Source: Diphasiastrum complanatum (Eukaryota; Streptophyta; Lycopodiopsida; Lycopodiales; Lycopodiaceae). Taken from it: 64,000 nt of DNA. This document shows, piece by piece, positions 10,087 through 22,200 of this stretch; position 1 is the stretch's first letter, and each line of letters starts with the position of its first letter. The stretch covers positions 26,303,922 to 26,367,921 of the forward strand of contig CM055112.1 of NCBI GenBank assembly GCA_029204225.1, in the 5' to 3' direction. The notes beneath the pieces were generated by a model that made no database searches, had not been told where the DNA came from, and saw only the letters and a list, made by a program, of their open reading frames with translations. Both the position numbers and the translations under genes were made by a program.

Positions 10087-11430
10087 ATGGACCAATATAT
10101 TGATCCTGAAATCCCAGAAGATTATCTATACGAAATAAGGTCTCCTACAACTGAACAAATCAGACATCATAGGTTCTACCGAATGCAATCCCAAATACAC
10201 GAGCCATCCACAAACCCATTAGAGAGACAAGAACTTGATCGAGCCGAGTCTTCATGAGCACAAGCCCATGTTCGTGGCGTTGAAACATCACATGCCAGAA
10301 CACACCTGAATGGAGCTTCTGCCACTCACGGAGCTCATTTTGAGAAGAGAACACCCAAACTAGATCTACCCAAGTTTGACGTAGTTCGGACCCTCAAAGA
10401 TTTTTGTAAATTTTTGAGAATTCGTGTGATGTGTATAGCGAAACATCTCCCGATGCTATGGTCCAACTATTTTCCATGACCATGATCGCTAAAACACGTG
10501 ATTGTTTTTTTAACCTCGATCGTGAAGATAAATTAGAATGGTCTAATCTGAAAGAGTCCTTTATCAAGCATTTTAAACCATTTCGTTTGATAGAGAGTCC
10601 TTTTGTAAAATTGAGTAACATCAAGAGATGAACGAGTACAAGACTACATTGAGCGTTTCAAACGCCTCAAAAGTCAAGTGCAAGAACAGCCCATCGAATA
10701 GATGCTCATCATCTGGTTTTTAGTCAACCTTCCAAGATGGATAAGACACGAGCTTAAATCCAATGACAAATATACGAGTCTAAAGTTAGCTATGTCTGAT
10801 GCCATCAAAGAAGAAGACCAGATGTTGATGAATCCAGGGAACAAAAAGCACCTCGTGCTCCTGTCCAAAAGTCGAAGCAGATCGAGAATACTCGAGATCA
10901 GCTTTGAAAATCACAGCTGGAGTTGCTTAATCAGCAACATCAGCTACAGATGGAGAAACTCACCAATGAGTTTCAAAATATACTGAAGTCTATCCAACGT
11001 AGTATGCCTTGTCAACCACAGACTGCCTAGGCACCTGATAGACAAAAACTCATCTGGTGTCCACACTACCGGGCTACGCATCCTGCTGATGCTTGTCCTT
11101 CATATTAGCCTATCCAAACACATGCCATCCAGCGATATGAAGAACAACCATCACAATCTGGACATTCCTCACATTATCATGAATACCCACCAGAAAGTTC
11201 AGAACCACTAGCCATACAAGATGGTTATGCCATCATACAAGGGCCCATGAACAACAAATGTTTCATCTGTGGTAAAACCGGCCATTTCATGGTTGATTGT
11301 CTTGTCAAGACCAAGTACCATGCCGAGTGTCCCGAATGTGTCAGAAAACACAATTTCAAAGATTGCCCAAAACAACCCAATAAGATCCTACCTACCCGAC
11401 ACGTCAGCTACGAATCACACTAGGATCCTC
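10087..11430 (+). pseudogene. LTR-retrotransposon gag, decayed, with zinc knuckle
   Basis: Reading across frames from ATG 10087 (MDQYIDPEIPEDYLYEIRS): a capsid-like region with DREDKLEWSNLKESFIKHF (about 10520-10580), then a nucleocapsid with C-FI-C-GKTG-H-FMVD-C (from 11259), a perfect CX2CX4HX4C, and a second cysteine cluster CPECVRKHNFKDC. Several stops and frame changes occur (for example at 10629 and 10699). No protease or pol follows. Gag of this size with one knuckle and a WxxLKxxF motif fits gypsy or an unclassified LTR element. Confidence 0.65.
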
Positions 11431-11439
11431 ATGACAACA

Positions 11440-12790
11440 CCACACGAGCACCATAGCAACCAACAGTTAAACCTGCTGCTCAATTGAGAAGCTCCTTGTG
11501 AACTTCTACATCACGACAACATTTACCAGATTGATAATCGAACATAGACATTATATAGACTGAGTAATTGCAAGATGAAGAGGAAACCGATATTCCATCA
11601 TCTGCTACTATTCCCAAACAAAAACAACCTCCCCAGGGAATTGACATTTTATCTCCACTCCTACAACCTCAATTCTATATGACGATCCACTTTCTGATGA
11701 GATTTCCAACCACTGGATATAATAAATCAAATTAAGACATTATGGTTACATTGCGGCAAGTTGCGGAAAGTAGTTTTTGATAAAGACTGGCAATAATAAG
11801 CACTTGGTTTTATGCAAGCGAATGAGGATCTACGCTTTTTCAAGTGACGATCGAAGATGCCAATGCAAAGCAGAGCAATATCATCTAATATGGGTTGCAG
11901 TGGGTCCTACAACACATTAGGGGTGAGATGATGTTGGCTAATTCTGATGAATCCCAAAGATACTCAGCCAGAGGTACCCAAGAGCACCTCTCACCTTAGA
12001 CCGAAGACGTCTCTGAGAAGACGAGACGAACAGAGACTAAGAGCCGAGTATGAGAGCCGATGAATACTAGTTAGCATTGTCAAGTAGAAATGTGTAAGCC
12101 TCAGTGAATTCCGAAAGATGGAATGACCACGTAGGAGCTAGTATTTCTAGGCAATGTAATAAATGCAAGTAGACCCCTCTTAAAAAAAGTAGAGTGAGCC
12201 ACCTTTTGATGGTGATATTTCGTGGAGAGCATTATTCAACTTGTAATTTGTGAAATGTGGACATGCCACTAGGATGCCACCTAAGGAGCTCTCTTGATTA
12301 TTTAAGAGACTCTCTCTTTGAGAAGAGGAGCATTGTATCTACTACATGTCCAAATGAGAAGAGCCTCCATGAGTTTGATACAACACTAGGCTCCTTGATC
12401 ATGGCGGTTTTCTTGAGTGATGCTCCTATGATCATGCCCTTCCATCCTTTGTGTGTGGTTGTGGATAGTAGAGTGGATTAGTTTCATTTCTTGTTTGTGG
12501 ATTAATGTAGGAATCAGCATACAGGTAAACTAAATAGGGTGAATTTGTCTTGCATATCCTCTTACAACCCTGTTCTTGGTGTAGAACAACTGATCAAATA
12601 GATCTCGATTCTACTAACAAAGCGCACAGTTTACTTGACAAAGGATGAGAAAGAAATTAACGTAAACTTGAAACATTTTTATTCGTTATCAATCTCAAAA
12701 GATTTGCAAAATTTGTCTTGCAGTCAACTCAAAAGATTTGCGAAATAGTTTCTTGCAGAAGCTCGTGTCCAAATAAGCTTTTTTCAACTT
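11440..12790. other. No recognised gene; probably decayed retroelement sequence
   Basis: No conserved domain was seen after the gag relic. The stretch 11890-12480 has CT-rich and GAAGA-rich pieces like an LTR/leader, but I could not define ends. Confidence 0.35.
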
Positions 12791-12794
12791 ATCA

Positions 12795-13400
12795 TCACCA
12801 ATAATTTCCACAAGAACAAAAGCCATCCTTAAAATGGTGGTATCTGTTTGCATCCATCACACTGATGTCACGCCCAACAACTTTTGAGATGATCTTTGTG
12901 GCATTGTGACAGTCACCGCAGACCCGAAGATTCTTTTTTATGCGAATAGGTGTCCCAAAAAGACGTGTTGATGAGCCCAAAAGCAATGGCCTACTTCTCA
13001 CTATGTCCACACAAAGCCTCGTCCTCCACATCATCCAGCACAAAGCTTAAATTAGGTTTATTCCTTGCCATCCTCATCAACCGTACCAATCTATCCAGTT
13101 CAGCCTGAATCTCCTTACTTTGTGGATGAGTTGCATCACCTACAGCAAAGGCATGCATTTGGTTATCAACTTTGATCCAGCTGCACCCAGACATTTTTTG
13201 GTTCCAACTTCACGACATGATCAAAGCCACGTCTTCCTATCTCCACATGGCCATGGTTTCTAGCAGCACCAAGCAAATTCTGGTATTAGTCCCATATCCC
13301 ATGTCCCAGGCATTTTTGTTTCCACAATGCCATTCTTGTGTCCTAGAAGGATTGATATATCTTTCAGTCCCTTGGTCTCGAGGGTGGCAATTCGGCATTA
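12795..13400 (-). pseudogene. PPR protein C-terminal tail (E and DYW domains), broken
   Basis: Minus-strand reading: an E1-like part (GAARNHGHVEIGRR, about 13240-13200), then SGCSWIKVDNQMHAFAVGD and [17 protein letters not shown], the start of the DYW deaminase-like domain with its HxE zinc/catalytic motif. Directly after HSEK is a stop, and a frameshift lies in a T run near 12958. The other frame then gives [14 protein letters not shown] and [14 protein letters not shown], ending at the stop at 12795. CxxCH, HH and CxC ligands are present; the last three residues are NYW rather than DYW. The E2 region before SGCSW is deleted. DYW tails act in C-to-U RNA editing in plastids and mitochondria. 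No PPR array precedes it on this strand. The intact PPR array 2.3 kb away lacks exactly this tail. Confidence 0.85.
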
Positions 13401-13519
13401 CATCGTCCCTCTCAGGTGTATAGTGTGGTCTTGGGCTTGGGAGTTTGGATGTATGATGTAGATCTCTCGTAACATTCAACTTTGTCGTGATGATCTCCAC
13501 TCAACCTGACCTGACTCTT

Positions 13520-14970
13520 CAAAAGGTCATTGATCAACTTCTTCAAGAAGAAATGTGGAGAGAAAAACCAGTAACCTGTGTGTCAAAGACAAGTCCTTGG
13601 AAAAAAGACAATTCCAAGGGCAAGATTCAAGTGCAAAAGCAGCAGCAGTAGAAGCCTCAAACTCAATAAGAGAGTAGTGGATCGCTCAAAAAGCTCTTTT
13701 GCAGATACTGTAAGAGGGTGAACCACAACATCAAGGAGTGTCACATCCGAATCTACAACGAGGCAAAGAAGCAGCAACAACAACAGCCTAACTCTACCAA
13801 TGCGGCGAAATTAAAGGAGCACACCTTTGATGAAGACAATCCATCAGAACTGTTAATGGCTTACAATAGTGAGCAATGCAGACTACAACAGCTTGTATCT
13901 TGATAGTGGCGCCACCCAACACATGACACATTGAAGAGAATGGTTTACTGAGTATGTAGCTTATATCAGAGATCAATTCATCTACCTCAGAGACTCCAGC
14001 ACTATCCGCGTGGAAGTCAAAGGAACTGTCAAGATTGCATTTGAAAATGCATTCTCTATTTATGTTTCAGATGTTCTTCACGTACCTCAGCTATCTAAAA
14101 ATCTGTTATCGATTTCTAAAATAACTGATGAGGGCTACGCTATTACATTTTCTTTTGAACAGTGTACAATCTTCATCAAAGATACTACTTTGACTACATG
14201 CAGTCGAGTTTGAAATTTATATGTACTTTCTGACTATGTTGCCCTAGCTTCTACTTCAAATAAAAATGTAAACGATGATGCTTTATTGTCGCATGGTCCA
14301 TTTGGACACATCAATACAAGATCTCTTTCTTACGTGCGTCAATAATTTAGTTGATGGATTGTATTTCCCTCTTTCATTAGATAGAATTTTTTTTTTCTGT
14401 GAATCTTGCATTTATGACAAACACTCTAAAAGCAGATTCCCCAGAACACGTTCCATCAAGACGAAACATAAGTTAGATCTTGTACATAGTGATCTTTGCA
14501 GTCCAATGCCAACTCTGTCATTAGGAGATGCACTTTATTTTATCACTCTCATAAATGATTAGTCTAGGTGGTCAACAGTCATCTTCATAAAGTATAAATA
14601 TGAAGCTTTTGAATGCTTCAAGAAATTCAAGATCGTGGCTAAAATCCAACCATTTAGAAAGTTGAAAGCACTCTGAACTGATGGTGGTGATGAATACATC
14701 TCCAATGAGACGTCTGACTACCTAGTTGAACATGGCATTTGAAGACAATTTACAACTTCTTATTCACCTCAGCAGAATGGAATTGCAGAAAGGAAGAATC
14801 GAATGCTTCTTAACTCAGCCAGATCTATGCTACATCAAGCGCACCTACCTTCAAAATTTTGGGCAAAAGCTACTAGCACAGCCTGTTATGTATAGAGCAG
14901 ATCCAAAACAAAAGTCATCAATAATAGAACTCTTTATCAAGTGTACAGTAAATTTGACGACAAACAAATG
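13520..14970 (+). pseudogene. Ty1-copia gag end, protease and integrase, decayed
   Basis: In order: nucleocapsid knuckle FCRYCKRVNHNIKEC (CX2CX4HX4C, about 13698-13745), glutamine run, protease LDSGATQHMT (about 13895-13925), DVLHVPQLSKNLLSISK, GAG-pre-integrase HGPFGHINTRSL (about 14292), the CESC/CIYDKHSKSRFP zinc region (about 14400), HSDLCSPM, TDGGDEYISNE (about 14680) and YSPQQNGIAERKNRM (about 14760), the integrase D-D-E core. Frameshifts and stops are scattered. It ends near 14970 before reverse transcriptase. Confidence 0.88.
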
Positions 14971-15054
14971 ATCCAATGACAAATTTTAAGACTTGTAGTT
15001 TGTAATCTCATTGCTAGCCTAGGTATTATCGAGCAAGAGATAAAAAATCATAAA

Positions 15055-15468
15055 TATAATACGTAATGGATTCTTTGGATTATGCCCAATTTTTGGGCTT
15101 TTTAAAAAGCATAAAATGTCACTGGATTTTTTAAAAAAATTTCAAAATTCTGAAGCACATTCCAAACGTGCGTCAGTCCGCGTCAGATTGCCACGTGGCA
15201 GTTTCTCTTTGGTTCAAAAAAACCCACACTGTTGATTATGCTTTGTAAATGGCATGTAGTGGAAAGTCCAAGACTCCATTACGCAATGGAATGAGCCGGG
15301 CACGGGCCGAGCCCAAATTTTTTTGGAAATCCGAACCGGGCATAATGGCCCGTACCCGGCTCCTTCCATAATACGTAATACTCCGAGCCTCATCTAAATT
15401 TTTTTGGAAAGCCGAACCGAGCAGAATGGCCTAAGCCCGGCTCATTCCATAATACGTAATAGCCATGG
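15055..15468 (+). mobile_element. Foldback hairpin cassette, copy 2
   Basis: Starts with ACGTAATGGATTCTTTGG, then the shared GCGTCAGTCCGCGTC block, a perfect palindrome TGCCACGTGGCA (15189-15200), GATTATGCTTTGTAAATGG (the TATA position, degenerate here), AAAGTCCAAGACTCCATTACG, and a hairpin 5' arm from about 15284. Two 3' arms follow (about 15320-15375 and 15392-15462), both ending in TTCCATAATACGTAATA. The doubled 3' arm suggests tandem growth of the hairpin half. Confidence 0.7.
15189..15200. promoter_or_regulatory. G-box palindrome TGCCACGTGGCA
   Basis: A 12-bp perfect palindrome with CACGTG, the plant bZIP/bHLH binding core. The same 12 bp occur at 30460-30471 in cassette 3. Binding is inferred, not shown. 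Confidence 0.5.
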
Positions 15469-15616
15469 GAAGTACCGTTCATGGCAAGAGAGAGATCACC
15501 TACATTTGAGGATGTGTATAACATATTGTTACAAGAAGAAGCGAGGTGAGAAGTAAGTGGCCTTTTTTCTTAGAAAAGCAAGCAATGTTGGCAAAGAAAA
15601 TCAAAACTCAAAACGC

Positions 15617-15651
15617 AACCCTAAAGTTCGCTCTATTTCTGTTTTAGGGTT
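15617..15651 (+). promoter_or_regulatory. Two teloboxes upstream of the PPR ORF
   Basis: AACCCTAA at 15617-15624 and, inverted, TTAGGGTT at 15644-15651, 60-100 bp before the ATG. Teloboxes (AAACCCTAA) are common in promoters and leaders of plant genes for translation and organelle functions. This placement supports transcription starting close to here. Confidence 0.45.
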
Positions 15652-15712
15652 TTGCTTTTGTTTGCACAAGAGAGCGCGCGATCGTCGTCTTTTGTGGATG
15701 TGGTAAGCTCTT

Positions 15713-18700
15713 ATGCGATGGCTTCAGAAAACTCTAAATCTGGGAGCGGCCGCGACTGTAGAAGCTCTAGATTGCGCCTTGCTGCAGAACCCCTTCAGAG
15801 GTGCAGAGAGGGTGAAAAGATTGCAGAAAGCCATTGGCTGTTTGCAGCATCAAGGGTTGCAGGCAGATTTCCCTCATTACGCATGGCTGGTACAAGAATG
15901 TGGCAAGCTGGGTGCGCTGCCAGAAGGGCAGCTGGTCCATGCATCTCTCAGGAAAAATGGTCTGGATCGACACAGATTGATGGCAAACTACCTTATCAAT
16001 ATGTATGGAAAGTGTGGCAGTGTGGATGATGCTAGTGAGGTTTTTGACACGATGTCAGAGCGGGACATCAGCTCCTGGAACGCGATGATCGGCGCCTACG
16101 CTCAACACGGGCAGGGGGATATGGCGTTTCGGCTGTACCAGCGCATGAAGATCCAAGGCTGGAAACCTAACAAAATCACTTTAGTTAGCTTGCTCACGAG
16201 TTGCACCGGTCCACAAACCCTAGGACAAGGAAGGTTAGTTCATGGCGACATCCTTGATTGTGGATTTGAATCGGATGTAATTGTGGGAACCGCTCTTGTG
16301 AAGATGTATGCCAATTGTTGCAAATTAGAAAATGCAATGGAGGTGTTTGAGAAGCTTCCTGAGAAAAACGTTATATCTTGGACAGTGATGATTACTGCCC
16401 TAGTGCAGCATGGCCATTTTGAAGAGGCTCTCCAAGTTTTTAGACGGATGATGTTGCAAGGTTCAATGCCAAATAAATTTACCTTTGTGAGCATCCTCGG
16501 CGCATGTGCAAGCCCTGAAGCTCTTGAACAGGGGAGGCTGATCCATGCACAAATAGCGAAGGATGGATTTGCGGGTGATGTTGTTGTGGGGAATGCACTC
16601 CTTAATATGTATGGGAAATGTTATAGTTTGGATGATGCATATCAGGTGTTCGAGCAGATGCCCGAGCGGGATGTGGCATCCTGGACCGCCATCATCGCAA
16701 CGTACGCGAAGCACGGCCATACTGAAACATCTTTGAAATTATTCTCAGAAATGCAATACCAAGGGGTGAAACCTAATCAGATCACAGTGGTAAGCGCGAT
16801 AAGCGGGTTTTCCAGGCCAGAGTATCTTTTGCATGGCAAAATGCTGCACGCTCATCTTATTGAAGATGCGCTGGAGTCCGATGTCATTGTGATGAATGCC
16901 CTCATAAGTATGTACGCCAAGTGTGGGAGTCTGGAGGATGCACATCAGGTTTTTGAGACGATGTCGAGGAGGAATGCCGTTACCTGGACTGCCATAGTTG
17001 CGGCACATGCCCACCAAAAGCATGCTTTGGCTTTTCAAGTATTCCAGCAAATGTTGTGGCAAGGGGTGGAACTTGAGAAGACCACTCTGTTAAGTATCAT
17101 CAATGCATGTGCTCGCCCTGCGATACTTGAGCGGGCTGATGTGACGCATGTTCCTTCACAAGGGTATAATGGAACACGCACTGCATTCATGAGAGTGCTC
17201 CTGGATCTCATGAATTCTCTTGGTTTTTTCATCGACGATGTTTCTGCTTGGAATAACGTCCTTGCAGCATATGCGCAGCAACAAAATAGCAAGGCAGTGC
17301 TTCAAATACTTGTGAAAATGAAAGAAGACGGGGTGAGTGTTGCCAAGTCTATGTTTCTTCATATGCTCAGCGCATGCTCCACCCCTGCAGCTTTGGCAGA
17401 AGGCAAACTTATCCATTCATACATAGATTCGACCAATTTTGAAGTTGATAGTGTTCTGGGATCCGCTCTTGTTAATATGTATTGCAAATGTGGAGCTGTT
17501 AGCGAAGCACAGTCTGTATTTGATACAATGGCAGCGCGAGATGCCATTGTCTATGCCGCCATGATTGATGGATATGCATGTCGTGATGGCTATGGCAAGA
17601 CTGCTTTGGAACTATTCGATCAGATGAATCGGGAAGGTGTGAAACCTACCAAAGACATATTTCTGAATCTTATCAGTGTTTGTGCAAGCTCGAGAAATAT
17701 AAGCGCTGGCAAGCTTATGCATGCCCTCATCATTGACAGTGATTTTAAGTACGATATTAAACTTGCAAATGCCCTCATTGCAATGTATTTGAAATGTCAG
17801 AGCGAGGAGGATGCTTGTTGTGTATTTTACGGGATGCTAAAGCGCGATGTGGTCTCGTGGACTTCCATAATTGGTGCATATTCTTATCAAGGACAGAGCA
17901 GAACTGTATTTGAGCTCTACAAACAGATGAGGCAGGAAGGAATAGAGCCAAATAAGATCACTTTTATTAACCTTTTAAGTGCATGCAACAGTCCGTCTTT
18001 CTTAGCGGAGGGAAAGCTTTTGCACATTCAGATTCTTCAAAGTGGGTATGACCCTGACATTGTGATAAGAAATGCTCTTATAACTATGTATAGTAGATGT
18101 GGGGATCTTCAAAGTGCATCAAAGATCTTTGAGAGGATGAGCAAAAGAGATGTTGTTACATGGAATGCCATGATATCTGCTTATAGCCTCCATGGACAGG
18201 TCGTATTGGGTTTTGCACTGTTTGAGCAGATGCTGAAATTAGGTGTTGAGTATGATGAAGTTACTTTAGTAAGCATCCTCAATTCCTGCACCAATGCTGA
18301 AGACCTTGAGAAAGGCAAATCAATTCACGAATGCATTGTTGGTACTAGATATGAGGTAGACACTTCTGTGGGCACTGCCCTTATCATTATGTATAGCAAA
18401 TGTGGGAGCTTATTGGAAGCTAGCAATGTTTTTAATAGACTACCTGAGAGAAGTTTGGTTTCTTGGAATGCCATCCTTGCAGCTTATGCACGGGTAGGAA
18501 ACGAGAATTTGGTTTTTGAAATCTTTGAAAGGATGCAGCAAGAAGGTTTCCAACCTGACAGGATTACTTTTCTGAACATGCTAAATGTATGCACCTCAGC
18601 TGCATCTCTTGGGAATGGCAAGCGGGTCCTGTCCTGTATTGTGGAACATGGATATGACTCAGACGTTGTTGTTGGAACTGCTCTCCTCACCATACATGGA

Positions 18701-19273
18701 AGGTGTGGAAATCCTTGGAAAGCACGGAAGGTGTTTGATAATATTTCTCATCAAGATGTAATTTCCTGGACTGCCATGATCACAACATATAGCCAGAATG
18801 ACCTTGCCAGCGAAGCTCTTGAACTTTTTGAGCAAATGCAGCTGAAGGGTCTGAGATGGAACAAAGTAATATTTATCAATATTTTGGACGCACTGGCAAA
18901 CTTGGCAGCACTAACAGAGGGCAAGCGGATTCATAGCTTAGCAGTTGAAAGTGGTTTAGGGTATGATGTAGATGTGGTAAATTCCCTTATCCACCTATAT
19001 GGAAAATGCGGTGTATGGGACGAGACAAAGGTCATGTTTGAACGGATGCCAGAACGAACTGTTGTCTCGTGGAATACAATTATCACATCCAGTGCCCTAC
19101 AGGGATTTGGTGAAGAAACTCTGCAGTTCTTTGGTAAAATGCAGCAGGAAGGTTTGAAAGCAAATCAGATTACTTTAGTCAGCATTTGTAATGCATGCAG
19201 CCATGCTGGCCTTGTAGAAGAGAGTATTCATTATATAAATGCACCTAGTTTGCTTAGCCATGTCAGTTCCTAG
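15713..19273 (+). CDS. PLS-class pentatricopeptide repeat protein lacking E/DYW tail
   Basis: A single intronless ORF of 1186 residues from ATG 15713 (MRWLQKTLNLG). About 33 motifs follow in the P-L-S order of 34-35, 36 and 31 residues. S motifs read like LINMYGKCGSVDDASEVFD (about residue 92), P motifs like SWNAMIGAYAQHGQGDMAF, L motifs like GRLVHGDILDCGFESD. About eleven triplets run without a break; the fourth L motif (near residues 455-505) is degenerate and longer. Such proteins bind organellar RNA one base per motif and serve editing or splicing in plastids or mitochondria. The N-terminus is short and hydrophobic-basic, compatible with organelle targeting but not decisive. The protein ends abruptly in the last L motif (NACSHAGLVEESIHYINAPS...), where PLS proteins normally continue into E1, E2 and DYW. 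The missing tail type is present, broken and on the other strand, at 12795-13400. Confidence 0.92.
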   Translation: MRWLQKTLNLGAAATVEALDCALLQNPFRGAERVKRLQKAIGCLQHQGLQADFPHYAWLVQECGKLGALPEGQLVHASLRKNGLDRHRLMANYLINMYGKCGSVDDASEVFDTMSERDISSWNAMIGAYAQHGQGDMAFRLYQRMKIQGWKPNKITLVSLLTSCTGPQTLGQGRLVHGDILDCGFESDVIVGTALVKMYANCCKLENAMEVFEKLPEKNVISWTVMITALVQHGHFEEALQVFRRMMLQGSMPNKFTFVSILGACASPEALEQGRLIHAQIAKDGFAGDVVVGNALLNMYGKCYSLDDAYQVFEQMPERDVASWTAIIATYAKHGHTETSLKLFSEMQYQGVKPNQITVVSAISGFSRPEYLLHGKMLHAHLIEDALESDVIVMNALISMYAKCGSLEDAHQVFETMSRRNAVTWTAIVAAHAHQKHALAFQVFQQMLWQGVELEKTTLLSIINACARPAILERADVTHVPSQGYNGTRTAFMRVLLDLMNSLGFFIDDVSAWNNVLAAYAQQQNSKAVLQILVKMKEDGVSVAKSMFLHMLSACSTPAALAEGKLIHSYIDSTNFEVDSVLGSALVNMYCKCGAVSEAQSVFDTMAARDAIVYAAMIDGYACRDGYGKTALELFDQMNREGVKPTKDIFLNLISVCASSRNISAGKLMHALIIDSDFKYDIKLANALIAMYLKCQSEEDACCVFYGMLKRDVVSWTSIIGAYSYQGQSRTVFELYKQMRQEGIEPNKITFINLLSACNSPSFLAEGKLLHIQILQSGYDPDIVIRNALITMYSRCGDLQSASKIFERMSKRDVVTWNAMISAYSLHGQVVLGFALFEQMLKLGVEYDEVTLVSILNSCTNAEDLEKGKSIHECIVGTRYEVDTSVGTALIIMYSKCGSLLEASNVFNRLPERSLVSWNAILAAYARVGNENLVFEIFERMQQEGFQPDRITFLNMLNVCTSAASLGNGKRVLSCIVEHGYDSDVVVGTALLTIHGRCGNPWKARKVFDNISHQDVISWTAMITTYSQNDLASEALELFEQMQLKGLRWNKVIFINILDALANLAALTEGKRIHSLAVESGLGYDVDVVNSLIHLYGKCGVWDETKVMFERMPERTVVSWNTIITSSALQGFGEETLQFFGKMQQEGLKANQITLVSICNACSHAGLVEESIHYINAPSLLSHVSS

Positions 19274-22200
19274 GCAGGATGGGAGAAACTTGATCTTTGC
19301 TTGAAATAGACAAGTGTAGACAGCATAAGACTTTTTAAGAAGAGCAGTAAAGAAATCATACTATGTAGTGACCTTCTTAATGGATCTTGCAATGAACAAG
19401 CTATGGATTTGGCATGTGAACAGAAAGCTTGTGGGTAGAGTTCAGGGACAGTAAAGGGTCTTCGGACCAAAGGTCGGTTTTATAATTTTGGAGCTTAGTG
19501 AGAGCATGCAATTCTATATGCGAAGTGAAATATGCTGTTCAGTGATCCCGAGCACATAAGAAGCATGACTATCCTCTTGGATGGGAAGATGAAACCAAGG
19601 AGGAGGGCCTAATCTTCACGTGTTTCCTCTTGTATTAAATGAAAGAATCACAATCTGTCATGATTTGGGGTTTCAAAATAGCAGTTGGTCAAAAATAAGT
19701 TATGAATCATGCTGGAATACAGTTTTTGTTTCAAGCTTTGGGCAATGAACTGGACAGAGACTCCAGATTGTCATTTCAGAAAGCATCTATCACCATTTTT
19801 ATCCGCCAAAATAGATACGTTGGTAAAAATATTCCCAGACTAAAGTATTTGTGAATTTAGCAATTTTCACATGGTTTTTGATGAATATTAAACATCTATG
19901 TGGATCCACACGTGTGAGGAAGGTTTCACAATTTTATCTTTGTTTCCCAAATGGTTTTTGAAAATATGGCGTGAGTCTTGGTTGGAAGACCCACGCAACT
20001 CTTGAAATAGCTGAATTGATGTTGGTTATGCACTGAAGCCCCATGAATTCTAGAATGTACGAGCTTGCAAAACAGGATTAAGTGATCTGGCGTCTGGCAA
20101 CAGCCATTCGTGAAGAACCACACTTTTATGTCCAGGTCATTTGGCTCCACACGAAAGTTGATTGAGCCTTCCTCGTCATAAAGCAAGTTAAAAATTTTTT
20201 TCTCTCAAACTTTTGAGAGTCTCTTTCACTTTTTACTGCGAGCCTTTCGTGCCTCCTGCATTTTTAACTGTGCGCCTTTCCTTCCTCGTGCCTCGTGCTG
20301 GCTATGGAGGTCGTTGTGAAGGATTATGGAGCTCGGTGTGAAGGATTGATGGAGCGCAGGAGCTGGTTCTGAAGGAGTGATGGAGCGCAAGTGTGATGGA
20401 GCTCGTTCTGAAGGAGTGGAGTGCAGGTGTGATGGAGCGCTGGCTATGATCTGGCTCTGAAAGAGTGATGGTTTTGGTTTTATTTGAGTGGACAATTACA
20501 ATAAACATCAGAAAGAGCCTAGAGCAATAACAGGAATACAGAACACGGGCCTTCCCCTGCGTAATGACATGTCTGAGATTTTTCTCTCTCAGATTCTGAT
20601 GCGTAATGACATGTCTGAGAATTTCTGATGCGTTTGGACAAAATCGATGATCCGTTTACTCAAGAATGAGAATTCTGGAACAAACTACTGGTTACTTCAG
20701 ATGCAAGCAAATTCCACCTCTGGAGGTGCTTAAAAAATACATAGAAAAATTAAAGACTTGGCATTACGTTTATAAATTTTAGATGCTACATGAATTTTAT
20801 ATGCATACCATAGATTGTGTTCAGTTTTATAAGATGGAGCTTTTGTGCATGCAATTCACAGAATTTTTACAATAGTTTCTTTTATAGTAAGTGAAATTTC
20901 CTTACATTATGTAATAATTTTTTATACAATAAGTGAATTTTTTTTACATGAGGTAATAATTTTTTACTGTTGTTAAAAACATATCATTTTACCTGTGGTA
21001 AAACATTTTTTAAAGAGAAACCTTACAGATTGTAAGGTTCCTCTGATGTGTCAAGTTGGTATAGCTGTCATATTCTTCCAATTAGCGTTACTTATAAATA
21101 CATAGGAATGTGTTGAGGTTGGTCAATGGAGTTATGAAAAAAGTCAACGTTAAAGGATATTCTTTGGTTGTTGTCTAAACTTTAAAGGCTCTACCTTTGT
21201 TGAGGGTCGAAATAGAACATGCATTAGTTAGCATCCAAAAATTTTGCATGCAAACTATACAGATCGTTGAGGCTCAAAAAGCAAATGCTTGAAAATAGAA
21301 TGACTCATGCAAAGAACGAATACATAATAGATAAGCCGAAAAAGTAAAAGCATAAAAAAAAGCAACGGCGCATGCTACATAATACCCAAAAAGCAAAAGC
21401 TAGAGCTATGTTGATCTTGAAATTGTAAATGCTTTATCTGGTATTGTGTAAGAATCGGTGCAAGCTAGTTTTCCACAAAGCTCTTTCCTATGATGTGAAG
21501 TTTTCACGTGTGAGGACATCTCAAAGTGTGTGAATGATTTCCTAAGATGTGTGTGATTGCACAAAGATTTGCACTTGATTGATTCTACAATCTATCTTGA
21601 AAATTCTAAGGCAAGAGCACATAGAACATGCATAAATCATTCACCAAAGTCCATTCACATGTAAAGACAACTCATGATGAAAAAAACTAAGTATGGATAT
21701 GGCTTGCTCTTGGGTAGAGAGAGAATACATGCATGAGCTCTCGGGTAGAGAGAGAAAACAACACTCTCCACACGTGGGAACATGCTCCACACATGTGAGA
21801 TTTCACTATGTACATGATATTGCAAAAGATCAAGCTAGATTTTGCCTATTTTTCACATATGAGACTCATACTTGTTTTGTTAAATTCATGAGAAGACTTT
21901 ACGTGCCCTAATAAAAGCTGAGATCGTAGTAGATTGGTAGTTTCTATCTTGAGGCCCCTCTAAAGCAAGAGTCTTCCAGCTTCAATTCTCTCCCTATTAC
22001 TCTCCGGACGTACTTATTTCAAGTCGTATACGGTTGTTGATATATATCCCATCATGTTTTCTTTTCACTTGATCGTGTTTGGAGTTTAACTTTTAACGTC
22101 TATATCTAATGTTTACTTGGGTGAATAATAGCTCATCAATGAATGGATGTGTAGCGACATCAATGGCTTTTGATCATTGATTGTTGCACAACTTATGACT

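Noticed and set aside
9844-10095. 83-codon minus ORF with glycine and phenylalanine runs
   Set aside because: Produced by poly(C) and poly(A) tracts.
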